NCBI GenBank assembly: GCA_030824515.1 | Contig: JAVBXN010000002.1 | Location: 1-64,000, forward strand | Length of the DNA stretch: 64,000 nt | Origin: Pelobacter sp. | Lineage (GTDB): Bacteria; Desulfobacterota; Desulfuromonadia; Geobacterales; Pseudopelobacteraceae | Direction: 5' to 3' | Shown here: positions 25,257 to 31,878 of the stretch, piece after piece | Numbering within the stretch: the stretch's first letter is position 1 | How the letters are laid out: each line of letters starts with the position of its first letter | The notes under the pieces: generated by a model | Told to the model about the DNA's origin: nothing | What the model saw: the letters and a program-made list of their open reading frames with translations, nothing else | The model's database searches: none | Made by a program: the position numbers and the translations under genes

Positions 25257-25502
25257 ATGCCGCCCCGCACCAGCGACATACGGGTAGCCGTGGTATTCGG
25301 TCCCGGCATGAAAATCAGGCCGGTCTGGTTCGATCTGAACCGCAAGCAGCACACCATCCTGCAAATCACCAATACCTGGCGGGACAAGAAAGGCGAGACG
25401 GCCTTCATGCACTTCCACGTCACCGATGAAGGGGCGTTGTACGAACTGGTCTACAACATGAGCGATGCCAGCTGGAAGCTGGAGCAGATCGAGGTGTTAT
25501 AA
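25257..25502 (+). CDS. Small conserved-looking protein between lexA and dinB
   Basis: 81 residues from the ATG at 25257, four bases after the lexA stop, with GGAG eight bases before it. The stop codon TAA shares its last base with the ATG of dinB (TAATG), so all three genes are tightly coupled. The sequence is beta-rich: DIRVAVVFGPGMKIRPVWFDLN, QHTILQITNTWRDKKG, TAFMHFHVTDEGALYELVYNM and SWKLEQIEVL. I do not recognise a family. Its position resembles that of accessory genes such as imuA or umuD in other mutagenesis cassettes, but the sequence is not like either. No membrane segment or Cys is present. Confidence 0.75.
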   Translation: MPPRTSDIRVAVVFGPGMKIRPVWFDLNRKQHTILQITNTWRDKKGETAFMHFHVTDEGALYELVYNMSDASWKLEQIEVL

Positions 25503-26737
25503 TGGAACGGGTCATCATGCATATCGACATGAACGCCTTCTTCGCCTCGGTCGAACAGCAGTCCAACCCGGCCCTGCGCGGGAAGCCGATCGCCGTCACC
25601 GGCAGCAACCAGCGCACCGTGATCCTGACCGCCTCCTACGAGGCCCGCGCCTTCGGCATCAAGACCGGGCTGACCACCTGGGAGGCGAGGCAGAAATGCC
25701 CCGGGCTGATTCTGGTGCCGACCAACAACCGTCTCTACACCCATGTCTCGTCACAGATCATGAAGATCCTGCTCGACTACACCCCGCTGGTGGAAGTGTT
25801 CTCGATCGACGAGGCCTTTCTGGATATCAGCGGCTCAGTCACGCTGTTCGGAGGCCTGGAGCGGATCTGTTACCTGATCAAATCCAGGATCAGGGCGCGC
25901 TTCGGAATCACCTGTTCCATCGGCATCGCCCCCAACAAGCTGCTGGCAAAGCTGGCCAGCGAAATGATAAAACCGGACGGTTTGACCATCATCCGCGAGG
26001 AGGATATCCCCCGGACACTGGAACATATGCCGATCGGCGAGCTGTGCGGCATCGGCAGGAAGCTGGCTGCCAGGCTGGCGCTGTACAGCATCAGGACCTG
26101 CGGCGAGCTGGGACGTTACCCGCTCGAGCGGCTTAAAAAGCGCTTCGGGATAGTCGGCGAAAAGCTGCACCTCATGGGTCTGGGTATCGATGACAGCCCG
26201 GTAATTCCGGCCGAAGAGGCCGAAGAGGCCGAAGAGGTCAAGAGCGTCGGGCACAGCATGACCCTGAAACAGGACATTCGCGAAAGGGTCGAGATACTGA
26301 AGTTTCTGCTGCAGCTCTCGGAAATGGTGGGGCGGCGCGCCAGACGCTATGGGGTGTGGGGCAAAACCGTCCACCTGACGATCCGCTATGCCGACTTCAC
26401 CACCATCGGCAAACAGGAGAGCCAGCCAACGCACATCAACCTGAGTGACTATATCTACCGGGCCGCCGTCAGGGTTCTGGACAGCCTGGAGCTGCAGCAG
26501 CCGGTCCGGCTGCTGGGAATCAGGCTGACCACTCTGCAATACCAGGCCAGCCAGTTGCCGCTATTCCCCGAAGAGCAGGCCCGGCTGAAGCTCACCGAAG
26601 CGATGGATCGGGTCAACAACCGCCACGGCGACTTCACGGTCATGTTTGCCAGCCTGCTGGACCAGGAAGCCATGGGAAGCCACGTAATCTCCCCGGCCTG
26701 GAGACCGGAAGGCATCAGAAACGTCGCGGTCACTTGA
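25502..26737 (+). CDS. dinB: Y-family DNA polymerase (DinB / Pol IV)
   Basis: 411 residues. The catalytic acids are Asp9 (IMHIDMNAFFASVE) and Asp103-Glu104 (EVFSIDEAFLDISG). The palm/finger signatures YEARAFGIK and SIGIAPNKLLAKLASEMIKP, the helix-hairpin-helix (ELCGIGRKLAARL) and the little-finger domain are all present. The C-terminal part carries a beta-clamp binding motif QLPLF near residue 354. The enzyme bypasses lesions with low fidelity. It is translationally coupled to the 81-residue gene and lexA, which strongly suggests SOS control. A 9-bp tandem repeat in the middle encodes EEAEEAEEV in the linker before the little finger. Confidence 0.94.
   Translation: MERVIMHIDMNAFFASVEQQSNPALRGKPIAVTGSNQRTVILTASYEARAFGIKTGLTTWEARQKCPGLILVPTNNRLYTHVSSQIMKILLDYTPLVEVFSIDEAFLDISGSVTLFGGLERICYLIKSRIRARFGITCSIGIAPNKLLAKLASEMIKPDGLTIIREEDIPRTLEHMPIGELCGIGRKLAARLALYSIRTCGELGRYPLERLKKRFGIVGEKLHLMGLGIDDSPVIPAEEAEEAEEVKSVGHSMTLKQDIRERVEILKFLLQLSEMVGRRARRYGVWGKTVHLTIRYADFTTIGKQESQPTHINLSDYIYRAAVRVLDSLELQQPVRLLGIRLTTLQYQASQLPLFPEEQARLKLTEAMDRVNNRHGDFTVMFASLLDQEAMGSHVISPAWRPEGIRNVAVT
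26210..26236 (+). repeat. Three tandem copies of GCCGAAGAG inside dinB
   Basis: Exact 9-base units coding Ala-Glu-Glu three times, in the linker between the thumb and little-finger domains of the polymerase. In-frame copy-number changes here would lengthen or shorten the acidic linker without a frameshift. Confidence 0.85.
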
Positions 26738-27055
26738 CCGGCAACAATTGACAAACGACCATATTCTTACTCATTGAAAACCCGCCATTTATTACCCAGC
26801 TCCGATTAAAGTTTTTTCAACAACTGTATAACCATTTTGTACATGACAAACACCATGTCCACACCCGGTAAAACGCAGTAATATCGGGCACTAAAGGTGG
26901 TAATGCTTTTGAGCGGCCGGTCACGGACTGTATATGATTCCAATACTGTATTCTCCGGATACTTGCCTTGGCGGACGCCGACCGACTCACTGCAAACAGC
27001 CATTAAACACGTATTATCGGCAACTTACACACAACGTACATCAATACAGTGTTTT
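26738..27055. other. Gene-free stretch between dinB and the small membrane protein gene
   Basis: About 320 bases of AT-richer DNA without a credible gene, hairpin terminator or recognised riboswitch. Open frames here are short and without ribosome sites. It leads into the candidate sigma-54 promoter at 27056-27071, so any activator site for that promoter would lie here. One CTTACAC (27024-27030) resembles the TTTACAC boxes found upstream of the PEP-CTERM gene. Confidence 0.5.
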
Positions 27056-27071
27056 TGGCACGGTCGATGCT
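27056..27071 (+). promoter_or_regulatory. Candidate sigma-54 (RpoN) promoter upstream of the small membrane protein
   Basis: TGGCAC-GGTCG-ATGCT fits the -24/-12 consensus TGGCAC-N5-TTGCW with one mismatch. The GG and GC doublets have the required spacing (27057-27058 and 27069-27070). The start codon of the next gene is at 27126, leaving a leader of about 45 bases. PrsR, a sigma-54 activator, is encoded 4 kb downstream. Confidence 0.6.
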
Positions 27072-27125
27072 ATATAAATTAACAAGAGATAAGAATGGTA
27101 ATTGGAACACAGAAAGGAGATTGTC

Positions 27126-27362
27126 ATGAGAACCATATCAGCAATGTTAACCGCACTTATGATCACCACCACCCAGGCGCTGGCATCCGGCGCGGCACCA
27201 GAGGGTGAAGGACTTGGATTCCTGGCGGCATGTTTCATCGGATTCGGCGTAATGATAGTCATGTTCCAGTTCATACCTGGAATCATGCTGATGGTAGGCA
27301 TGCTGAAAGGGATTTTCTCGCTGGGCCGGAAAGACGTCCATGAGACACCTGCCGGTGAATAG
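27126..27362 (+). CDS. Small membrane protein of unknown function
   Basis: 78 residues from the ATG at 27126, behind an ideal ribosome site (AAGGAG, six-base spacing). An N-terminal signal-like segment (ISAMLTALMITTTQALASG) is followed by a hydrophobic hairpin (GFLAACFIGFGVMIVMFQFIPGIMLMVGMLKGIF) and a polar tail. I recall similar small proteins in Geobacter genomes but no function. It is followed 56 bases later by a receiver-like gene and is preceded by a candidate sigma-54 promoter, so it may belong to the same regulon as the PEP-CTERM gene. Confidence 0.75.
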   Translation: MRTISAMLTALMITTTQALASGAAPEGEGLGFLAACFIGFGVMIVMFQFIPGIMLMVGMLKGIFSLGRKDVHETPAGE

Positions 27363-27418
27363 CATTCGAAGCAATCATTTGATCTGCTTGTAAGCAAGGT
27401 ATTCGGGAGGTGACAATC

Positions 27419-27817
27419 ATGCAAGAAAACCTGCTCATATTAGACGAAGACAAAGAATGCCGCAAACAGATGGCCCAGATGTTCACAAAGGCCGGCTACC
27501 ATGTAAAAGCCACCAACTCAGTGACAAGCGCCATGTATGACGTCCTCAAGAAAACCGTTCAGGTGGTGTTGTTGGGCGGCACATTCGATGATCTGTCGGC
27601 AGCCGATCTGGTGCCGCTCCTCAAACAGTGCAACAACAGGCTGCGCATCATACTGGTGGCCGCCGAGTCGTCACTGCCACTGATCCGCAAACTGAGGAAA
27701 GACGGAATTTTCTATCACGCGCTCAAACCGCATACCTCCGAAGACCGGGCGGAAATCGTACAGGCCGTGGCATGTGCCTTCAGGAACATGGATCATATGC
27801 AGGCTGCATATAAGTGA
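27419..27817 (+). CDS. Degenerate receiver-domain protein lacking the phosphoacceptor Asp
   Basis: 132 residues from the ATG at 27419 (GGGAGG eight bases upstream). The fold reads as a stand-alone response-regulator receiver: acidic pocket in LLILDEDKECRKQ, then VKATNSVTSAMYDVLKK, VQVVLLGGTFDDL, LRIILVAAESSLPLI, and a Lys in FYHALKPHTSED at the place of the conserved beta-5 Lys. At the beta-3 end, where a normal receiver has VVLLD, this one has VVLLGG, so residue 53 is Gly and canonical phosphorylation is not possible. It probably works as a pseudo-receiver that binds a partner. It lies 56 bases after the small membrane protein gene. Confidence 0.82.
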   Translation: MQENLLILDEDKECRKQMAQMFTKAGYHVKATNSVTSAMYDVLKKTVQVVLLGGTFDDLSAADLVPLLKQCNNRLRIILVAAESSLPLIRKLRKDGIFYHALKPHTSEDRAEIVQAVACAFRNMDHMQAAYK

Positions 27818-27863
27818 AGTGAATTGACAGACCATCCGGAAATCGGTTTTTGAAAAAAATGTG

Positions 27864-27900
27864 ACCGGCCGCCCTCAACAGGGCGTGCCGGTTGTTTTTT
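27864..27900 (+). terminator. Intrinsic terminator after the pseudo-receiver gene
   Basis: ACCGGC-CGCCCT-CAAC-AGGGCG-T-GCCGGT forms a 12-bp hairpin with one bulged T, followed by TGTTTTTT. It lies 47 bases after the stop codon and closes the two-gene unit 27126-27817. Confidence 0.85.
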
Positions 27901-27930
27901 GCCTTTTGTCAGGTAATATCGGTTCCAGAT

Positions 27931-28030
27931 CAAAGATGATGTCAAGGCGGCGAGGTTTGAGGCTTCGAGGCGTACATTTCAGCAAGATGTCGAGCCGAAG
28001 ACGAGCCAACTAAGATAGGGCTTTGATATG
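27931..28030. repeat. Possible dispersed repeat with imperfect inverted symmetry
   Basis: A 100-base block in the 375-base gap between the terminator and the next gene starts with CAAAG and ends with CTTTG. It has a core in which GAGGCTTCGAGGCGTACAT is loosely mirrored by ATGTCGAGCCGAAGACGAGC. Its GC content and lack of codon structure differ from the flanks. The look is that of a small non-autonomous mobile or REP-type element; only a genome-wide search could show copies. The remaining bases up to 28192 hold nothing recognisable. Confidence 0.4.
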
Positions 28031-28192
28031 GAATTGGAATAATACCGGAAGCTTGGACAAGTTGCCTCAATTACCTCAATCCCTACACTATTGACTACCG
28101 GCGACAAAACAGATATAGCAGGAAAGTCTATAGATTCGCACTTTTAATACAGTACTACCATTCAACACTACTTTAAATACAGGAGGCAGTCC

Positions 28193-28411
28193 ATGCCAGG
28201 CTCTTACCCGGCCCCCGAAACACTTGCAAACAATGCGCTTGACACCCTTAAGCAGGCCTACGAGGAGAGACAGACACCCAACGTGGGATCCCTGATCCTT
28301 ACGGCATACGACACCATAGCGCGATTGAAACAGGAAATCGCCACACGTCGCAATGACGACGACCTGCTACTGGATCGTTATGAGTTGAATGAGTTTAATT
28401 CCGCTGTCTGA
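28193..28411 (+). CDS. Small helical hypothetical protein upstream of the CPBP protease
   Basis: 72 residues with a strong ribosome site (AGGAGGCAGTCC before the ATG). The sequence is soluble, helical and charged: ETLANNALDTLKQAYEERQ, SLILTAYDTIARLKQEIATRRNDDDLLLDRYELNEF. No Cys, membrane segment or known motif is seen. Its last 23 bases overlap the start of the CPBP protease gene in another frame, which suggests translational coupling. No family recognised; the strong ribosome site supports it as a real gene. Confidence 0.65.
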   Translation: MPGSYPAPETLANNALDTLKQAYEERQTPNVGSLILTAYDTIARLKQEIATRRNDDDLLLDRYELNEFNSAV

Positions 28412-29105
28412 CACAACCGGCATGAGACCAGCCACCTGCCGTTTTCTTCCATTTGCAGTCTTCATGGCATTTATCGGCCTTGACGAGCTGTTGCGCATGC
28501 TGATGACGCACGGTTTCCTCAAGCTCGAGCCGACTGCGCTCTATTACCTGTATCCGCTGAAGGCTCTGGTAGTCGCCTGGCTCCTGTTCCATTTCAGAAA
28601 AAGCTATACGGAACTGGAGTTCAAGGAGCTGCTATCGTTTCCGACAACCCTGGCCATATCCGGAGTGGGGTTGCTGGTATTCGTGCTCTGGATCAACATG
28701 GAATGGACAATCGGCTCGTCCTCGACACCGCAAGGCTTTAATCCGATGACCTTTCCGGAGGGTGCGATCCGAAACAGCATGATCTTCTTCAGAATAGCCG
28801 GCGCCGTACTGGTTGTGCCGCTGATGGAGGAGCTTTTCTGGCGTTCTTTCCTGATCCGCTACATCACTGACAGCAACTTTGAAAGTGTCCCGATTGGAAC
28901 ATTCACCTGGGCCTCTTTCCTGCTCACGGTCGTACTGTTCGGTGCGGAGCATAACTTCATCTATGCCGGCATGATGGCCGGCGCAGCCTACAACCTGATC
29001 CTCTACAAGACCCGCAGCCTGGCCCAGTGCGTGCTGGCCCACGCCGTGACTAATCTGGCGCTGGCGATCTATGTGATTGCCACCGGGAAATGGCAATTCT
29101 GGTAG
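28389..29105 (+). CDS. CPBP (CAAX-like) intramembrane protease, exosortase-associated type
   Basis: 238 residues; a second possible start is the ATG at 28422, and neither has a clear ribosome site, so coupling to the upstream gene is likely. Multiple membrane helices surround the three CPBP motifs: EELFWRSFLIR (Glu-Glu and Arg), FGAEHNFIYAGMMAGAAYNLIL (His), and HAVTNLALAIYV (His, Asn). These residues form the glutamate-type intramembrane protease site. A CAAX-protease-related subgroup is a known companion of exosortases in PEP-CTERM systems, and the PEP-CTERM, PrsR/PrsK and XrtA genes follow within 8 kb. A role in further processing of sorted proteins is inferred. Confidence 0.88.
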   Translation: MSLIPLSDTTGMRPATCRFLPFAVFMAFIGLDELLRMLMTHGFLKLEPTALYYLYPLKALVVAWLLFHFRKSYTELEFKELLSFPTTLAISGVGLLVFVLWINMEWTIGSSSTPQGFNPMTFPEGAIRNSMIFFRIAGAVLVVPLMEELFWRSFLIRYITDSNFESVPIGTFTWASFLLTVVLFGAEHNFIYAGMMAGAAYNLILYKTRSLAQCVLAHAVTNLALAIYVIATGKWQFW

Positions 29106-29132
29106 ACATTAGATTCAGTTCAATTTTAAACG

Positions 29133-29576
29133 TTTACACCCCACCCCACACATCTCTTCAGCACCCGTCGAAATTCTTTACACAACCCTAAGCTTCAGCA
29201 AATATCTCCAGTGATATAAGCAAGTTAATACTTCGCATACCGTCGGCGGCTGATGGATATTTCACAACCGTTCATGAATCCATTTTGCAAGACTGGTTCA
29301 GTCCTATTGACATTACCGAAACTGGCTATTTGGAGCAACCACTGCTTAAATGCAGTAAAAGACGACTCAAAACCGGATATGTTTTCAAAAAAGTGGCACT
29401 ACGTCAGCGATGTCTTTTCTTTTAACTATTTTATGCAGTAACAGGCCGCTTTAACCGAAGCCCTCGTCCCCCCTGCAGCACGACAATCAGTCCAAATTTA
29501 ATGTTGAAATACTTTACACTCCACAGGCCAAACAACTCCTATTTACACATATCGCTGTTATTACGGTGCTTTACAA
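29133..29576 (+). promoter_or_regulatory. Repeated TTTACAC boxes upstream of the PEP-CTERM gene
   Basis: TTTACAC occurs at 29133-29139, 29177-29183, 29513-29519 and 29542-29548, and TTTACAA at 29570-29576, all in the same orientation. The last three are 28-29 bases apart and end at the sigma-54 promoter. The remainder of the 557-base gap 29106-29662 has no credible gene. The boxes are candidates for activator (PrsR) binding, but that link is not established from sequence. Confidence 0.5.
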
Positions 29577-29578
29577 TA

Positions 29579-29594
29579 TGGCACCACATTTGCT
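29579..29594 (+). promoter_or_regulatory. Sigma-54 (RpoN) promoter of the PEP-CTERM gene
   Basis: TGGCAC-CACAT-TTGCT is a full match to the -24/-12 consensus TGGCAC-N5-TTGCW. It lies 69 bases before the ATG at 29663. The sigma-54-dependent regulator PrsR is encoded directly downstream on the opposite strand, which fits the PrsK-PrsR-RpoN control of PEP-CTERM genes described in other bacteria. Confidence 0.88.
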
Positions 29595-29662
29595 TATACA
29601 ATACTAACATAAGCAAATTCTTAATTGCGTGAACCGCAATACTTTAAAAGGAGGAAATAATA

Positions 29663-30346
29663 ATGAAAAAGCTAGCGACATTACTGGCAGGGGCAGCATT
29701 GATATTGGCAGCAGGTAGCGCATGGGCAATCCCAACATTGAGGCTAAGTGATGGATTTACCACCATAATGATAGCTGATGGGTCAGCCCTTGATGCTAAC
29801 ACAGAGGTAGGGGCCGTTACATATGTTGGAGCTGTTGGCCAAAACTGGACGTTGAATGTCGCAACAGGTATAACCATGCCATTTCAAGGGACAGCTCTTG
29901 TTCCATATATGGATTTAAACTCGGTAAACTCCTCAAGCGGTGCAGGCTCACTTGAAATACTGTTTAGTGAAACTGGTTTTATCAGCAACCCTCTTGTTAA
30001 TGGTTTTAGAACGGATGTTGGCGGCACCACCCAAGGAACCTTTGAAGTGCGATCGTTCTTTGATGTCAATAATGCTCTGTTCGGCACTACCGGCGCTCTT
30101 GCTGATCTCGGTCCTTATTCTGCGGGTTCGTTTTCTGGATCAGAGACTAACATTGCTGATACAGGTAATGATGGCGACCTTTACTCTTTGACACTTGACG
30201 CAATTATTACTCACACAGGTCGAGGAACAACTAGTTTTGACGCTCAACTTACCCCAGTTCCCGAGCCAGGCACAATGGTTCTGCTCGGCGCCGGCCTGCT
30301 TGGTCTGGCCATATTCGGCAAACGCCGCATGAACAAGGAAGCCTGA
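29663..30346 (+). CDS. PEP-CTERM sorting-domain protein
   Basis: 227 residues with AAGGAGG before the ATG. A Sec signal peptide (LATLLAGAALILAAGSAWA) exports it. The mature part is low in Cys, rich in Ser, Thr, Gly and Asn, typical of extracellular matrix-type proteins (SVNSSSGAGSLEILF, YSAGSFSGSETNIAD). The C-terminal 29 residues are a textbook PEP-CTERM signal: VPEPGTMVLLGAGLLGL, then IFGKRR. Exosortase XrtA (35587-37179) should cleave here. It is expressed from a sigma-54 promoter, followed by a strong terminator, and faces prsR convergently. Confidence 0.95.
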   Translation: MKKLATLLAGAALILAAGSAWAIPTLRLSDGFTTIMIADGSALDANTEVGAVTYVGAVGQNWTLNVATGITMPFQGTALVPYMDLNSVNSSSGAGSLEILFSETGFISNPLVNGFRTDVGGTTQGTFEVRSFFDVNNALFGTTGALADLGPYSAGSFSGSETNIADTGNDGDLYSLTLDAIITHTGRGTTSFDAQLTPVPEPGTMVLLGAGLLGLAIFGKRRMNKEA

Positions 30347-30372
30347 TAGTCATCTATAACAACTGTTTGACA

Positions 30373-30408
30373 AAAGAAGGCGTTGCAGTCGCAACGCCTT
30401 CTTTTTGT
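30373..30408. terminator. Bidirectional terminator between the PEP-CTERM gene and prsR
   Basis: AAAGAAGGCGTTGC / AGTC / GCAACGCCTTCTTT, a perfect 14-bp stem (30373-30386 and 30391-30404) followed by T's on the plus strand; the A's on the left arm act as T's for the opposite strand. It can stop both convergent transcripts. Confidence 0.9.
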
Positions 30409-30455
30409 TTGTTGAAATATTTATACTTCTAACCAGCGCCAATCGTTACCGATTG

Positions 30456-31868
30456 TCACGGTAACATGTCAGGTGCTTTTTCTGTCGAAGTAAGCGGGGT
30501 TAGATTGTGCTTTTTTAATAGATCATAAAGAGTAGGGCGGCTGACTCCCAACTCCTCAGCCGCTTTGACTATGTTGCCATTGTGGCGGTCTATCGCAACC
30601 GAAATCAGGTTTCGCTCAACAGTATCCCTTGCTTCACGCAGGGTTACGATCGGCCTTTCTTCAGTGTCCACATCCGGTCCATTAGGCATTTCCGTTTCAT
30701 GACCCAGGTCTACTGGTTCAATAACCGCGGCGTCACTCATGATAATCGCCCGTTGGATGCGGTTCTGCAACTCTCGCACATTGCCAGGCCACTCATAGCT
30801 TTTCAGATAATTCACCGCAGCGGTACTGAATCTACGCACTTTCTTTTTATATTCATCATTGAATTTTCGCAGGAAAAAGTTGGCCAGCAGCAGGATATCG
30901 TCGCCCCTTTCCCGAAGCGGCGGCAGTGCGATGGTAATAACGCTGATCCGGTAATAAAGATCCTCCCGAAAACGTCCCTCGCTGATTGCCTTGACTATAT
31001 CCACATTTGTGGCACACACGGTACGCGTATCAATGGAGATATTCTCCCGGCCGCCAACCCGCTGAATGACTCCTTCCTGCAGGAAGCGAAGCAGTTTCAC
31101 CTGCAAATTGAAGGGGAGTTCGCCAATTTCATCCAGAAACAATGTACCTTTGTTGGCATACTGCAGCTTTCCCTGCACCATGGCATGCGCGCCAGTAAAA
31201 GAGCCCTTTTCATGACCGAACAACTCCGACTCCAGCAAGTTTTCCGGTATGGCACCGCAGTTGATCGGAATGAAGGGGCCCTTTCTGCGGATGCCGGCCT
31301 CATGGATTGCCTGGGCAACCAGTTCCTTCCCAGTGCCACTCTCACCTGTAATAAAAATCGACACGTCGGAAGAGGCTACTTTCTTGATCGTGGCAAAAAC
31401 AGTCTGCATAGCCTGGCATTGACCGATGATGCCGCTGGCGTTTGCGGATTGAAGACCGATCGAGCTTTGAAGCTGCCGATTCTGTCCCTCTATGTTGGCC
31501 AGGTGGAAAGCACGATTGATGATCACCTTCAGTTCACTCAGAACCGGGGGTTTCGGGTAGAAGTCATAGGCGCCCATCTGCATTGCTTTAAGTGCATTTT
31601 CGCGTTCACTGTTACCGGTCAGCATTATGATCTTGGCATGCGGATTAATTTCCAGCATCTCGGCCAGGGCCCGGAAACCTTCTACCGAAGTATGTTCATG
31701 GGGAGGCAGTCCCAAATCCAGCAACACCACTCCAGGCATGAATTTCCTGTACAGATTGAGAGCATCATTGACGCTGCCGGCCAACAGCACGGCATACTCT
31801 TCTCCCAACCCCCACTTTAATTGCTGACGAATATCCTGATTATCATCGACTATCAGAATTTTTTCCAC
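30456..31868 (-). CDS. prsR: PrsR: sigma-54-dependent response regulator of PEP-CTERM genes
   Basis: 470 residues from a GTG start at 31868 (AAGGAG upstream), 10 bases after the prsK stop. Receiver domain 1-120 with Asp8-Asp9 pocket and phosphoacceptor Asp51 (VVLLDLGLPP). AAA+ domain with Walker A GESGTGKE, the sigma-54 contact loop ESELFGHEKGSFTGAH (GSFTGA where most have GAFTGA), and LFLDEIGELP. A Fis-type helix-turn-helix (IVKAAEELGVSRPTLYDLLKKH) closes the protein. It should activate sigma-54 promoters such as 29579-29594. PrsK directly upstream is the cognate kinase. PrsR lies between the PEP-CTERM gene it likely controls and the rest of the locus. Confidence 0.94.
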   Translation of the reverse strand: MEKILIVDDNQDIRQQLKWGLGEEYAVLLAGSVNDALNLYRKFMPGVVLLDLGLPPHEHTSVEGFRALAEMLEINPHAKIIMLTGNSERENALKAMQMGAYDFYPKPPVLSELKVIINRAFHLANIEGQNRQLQSSIGLQSANASGIIGQCQAMQTVFATIKKVASSDVSIFITGESGTGKELVAQAIHEAGIRRKGPFIPINCGAIPENLLESELFGHEKGSFTGAHAMVQGKLQYANKGTLFLDEIGELPFNLQVKLLRFLQEGVIQRVGGRENISIDTRTVCATNVDIVKAISEGRFREDLYYRISVITIALPPLRERGDDILLLANFFLRKFNDEYKKKVRRFSTAAVNYLKSYEWPGNVRELQNRIQRAIIMSDAAVIEPVDLGHETEMPNGPDVDTEERPIVTLREARDTVERNLISVAIDRHNGNIVKAAEELGVSRPTLYDLLKKHNLTPLTSTEKAPDMLP

Positions 31869-31878
31869 GGTCTTCTCC

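Noticed and set aside
26806-27003. 65-residue minus-strand open frame between dinB and the small membrane protein
   Set aside because: No ribosome site or motif, in AT-rich DNA with frequent short frames.
26738-27125. Possible cyclic di-GMP (GEMM) riboswitch upstream of the small membrane protein
   Set aside because: The conserved GEMM sequence blocks and paired stems typical of Geobacter riboswitches were not found; only a sigma-54-like box is supported.
29253-29441. 62-residue open frame upstream of the PEP-CTERM gene
   Set aside because: No ribosome site and no conserved feature; it lies in the region with regulatory boxes.
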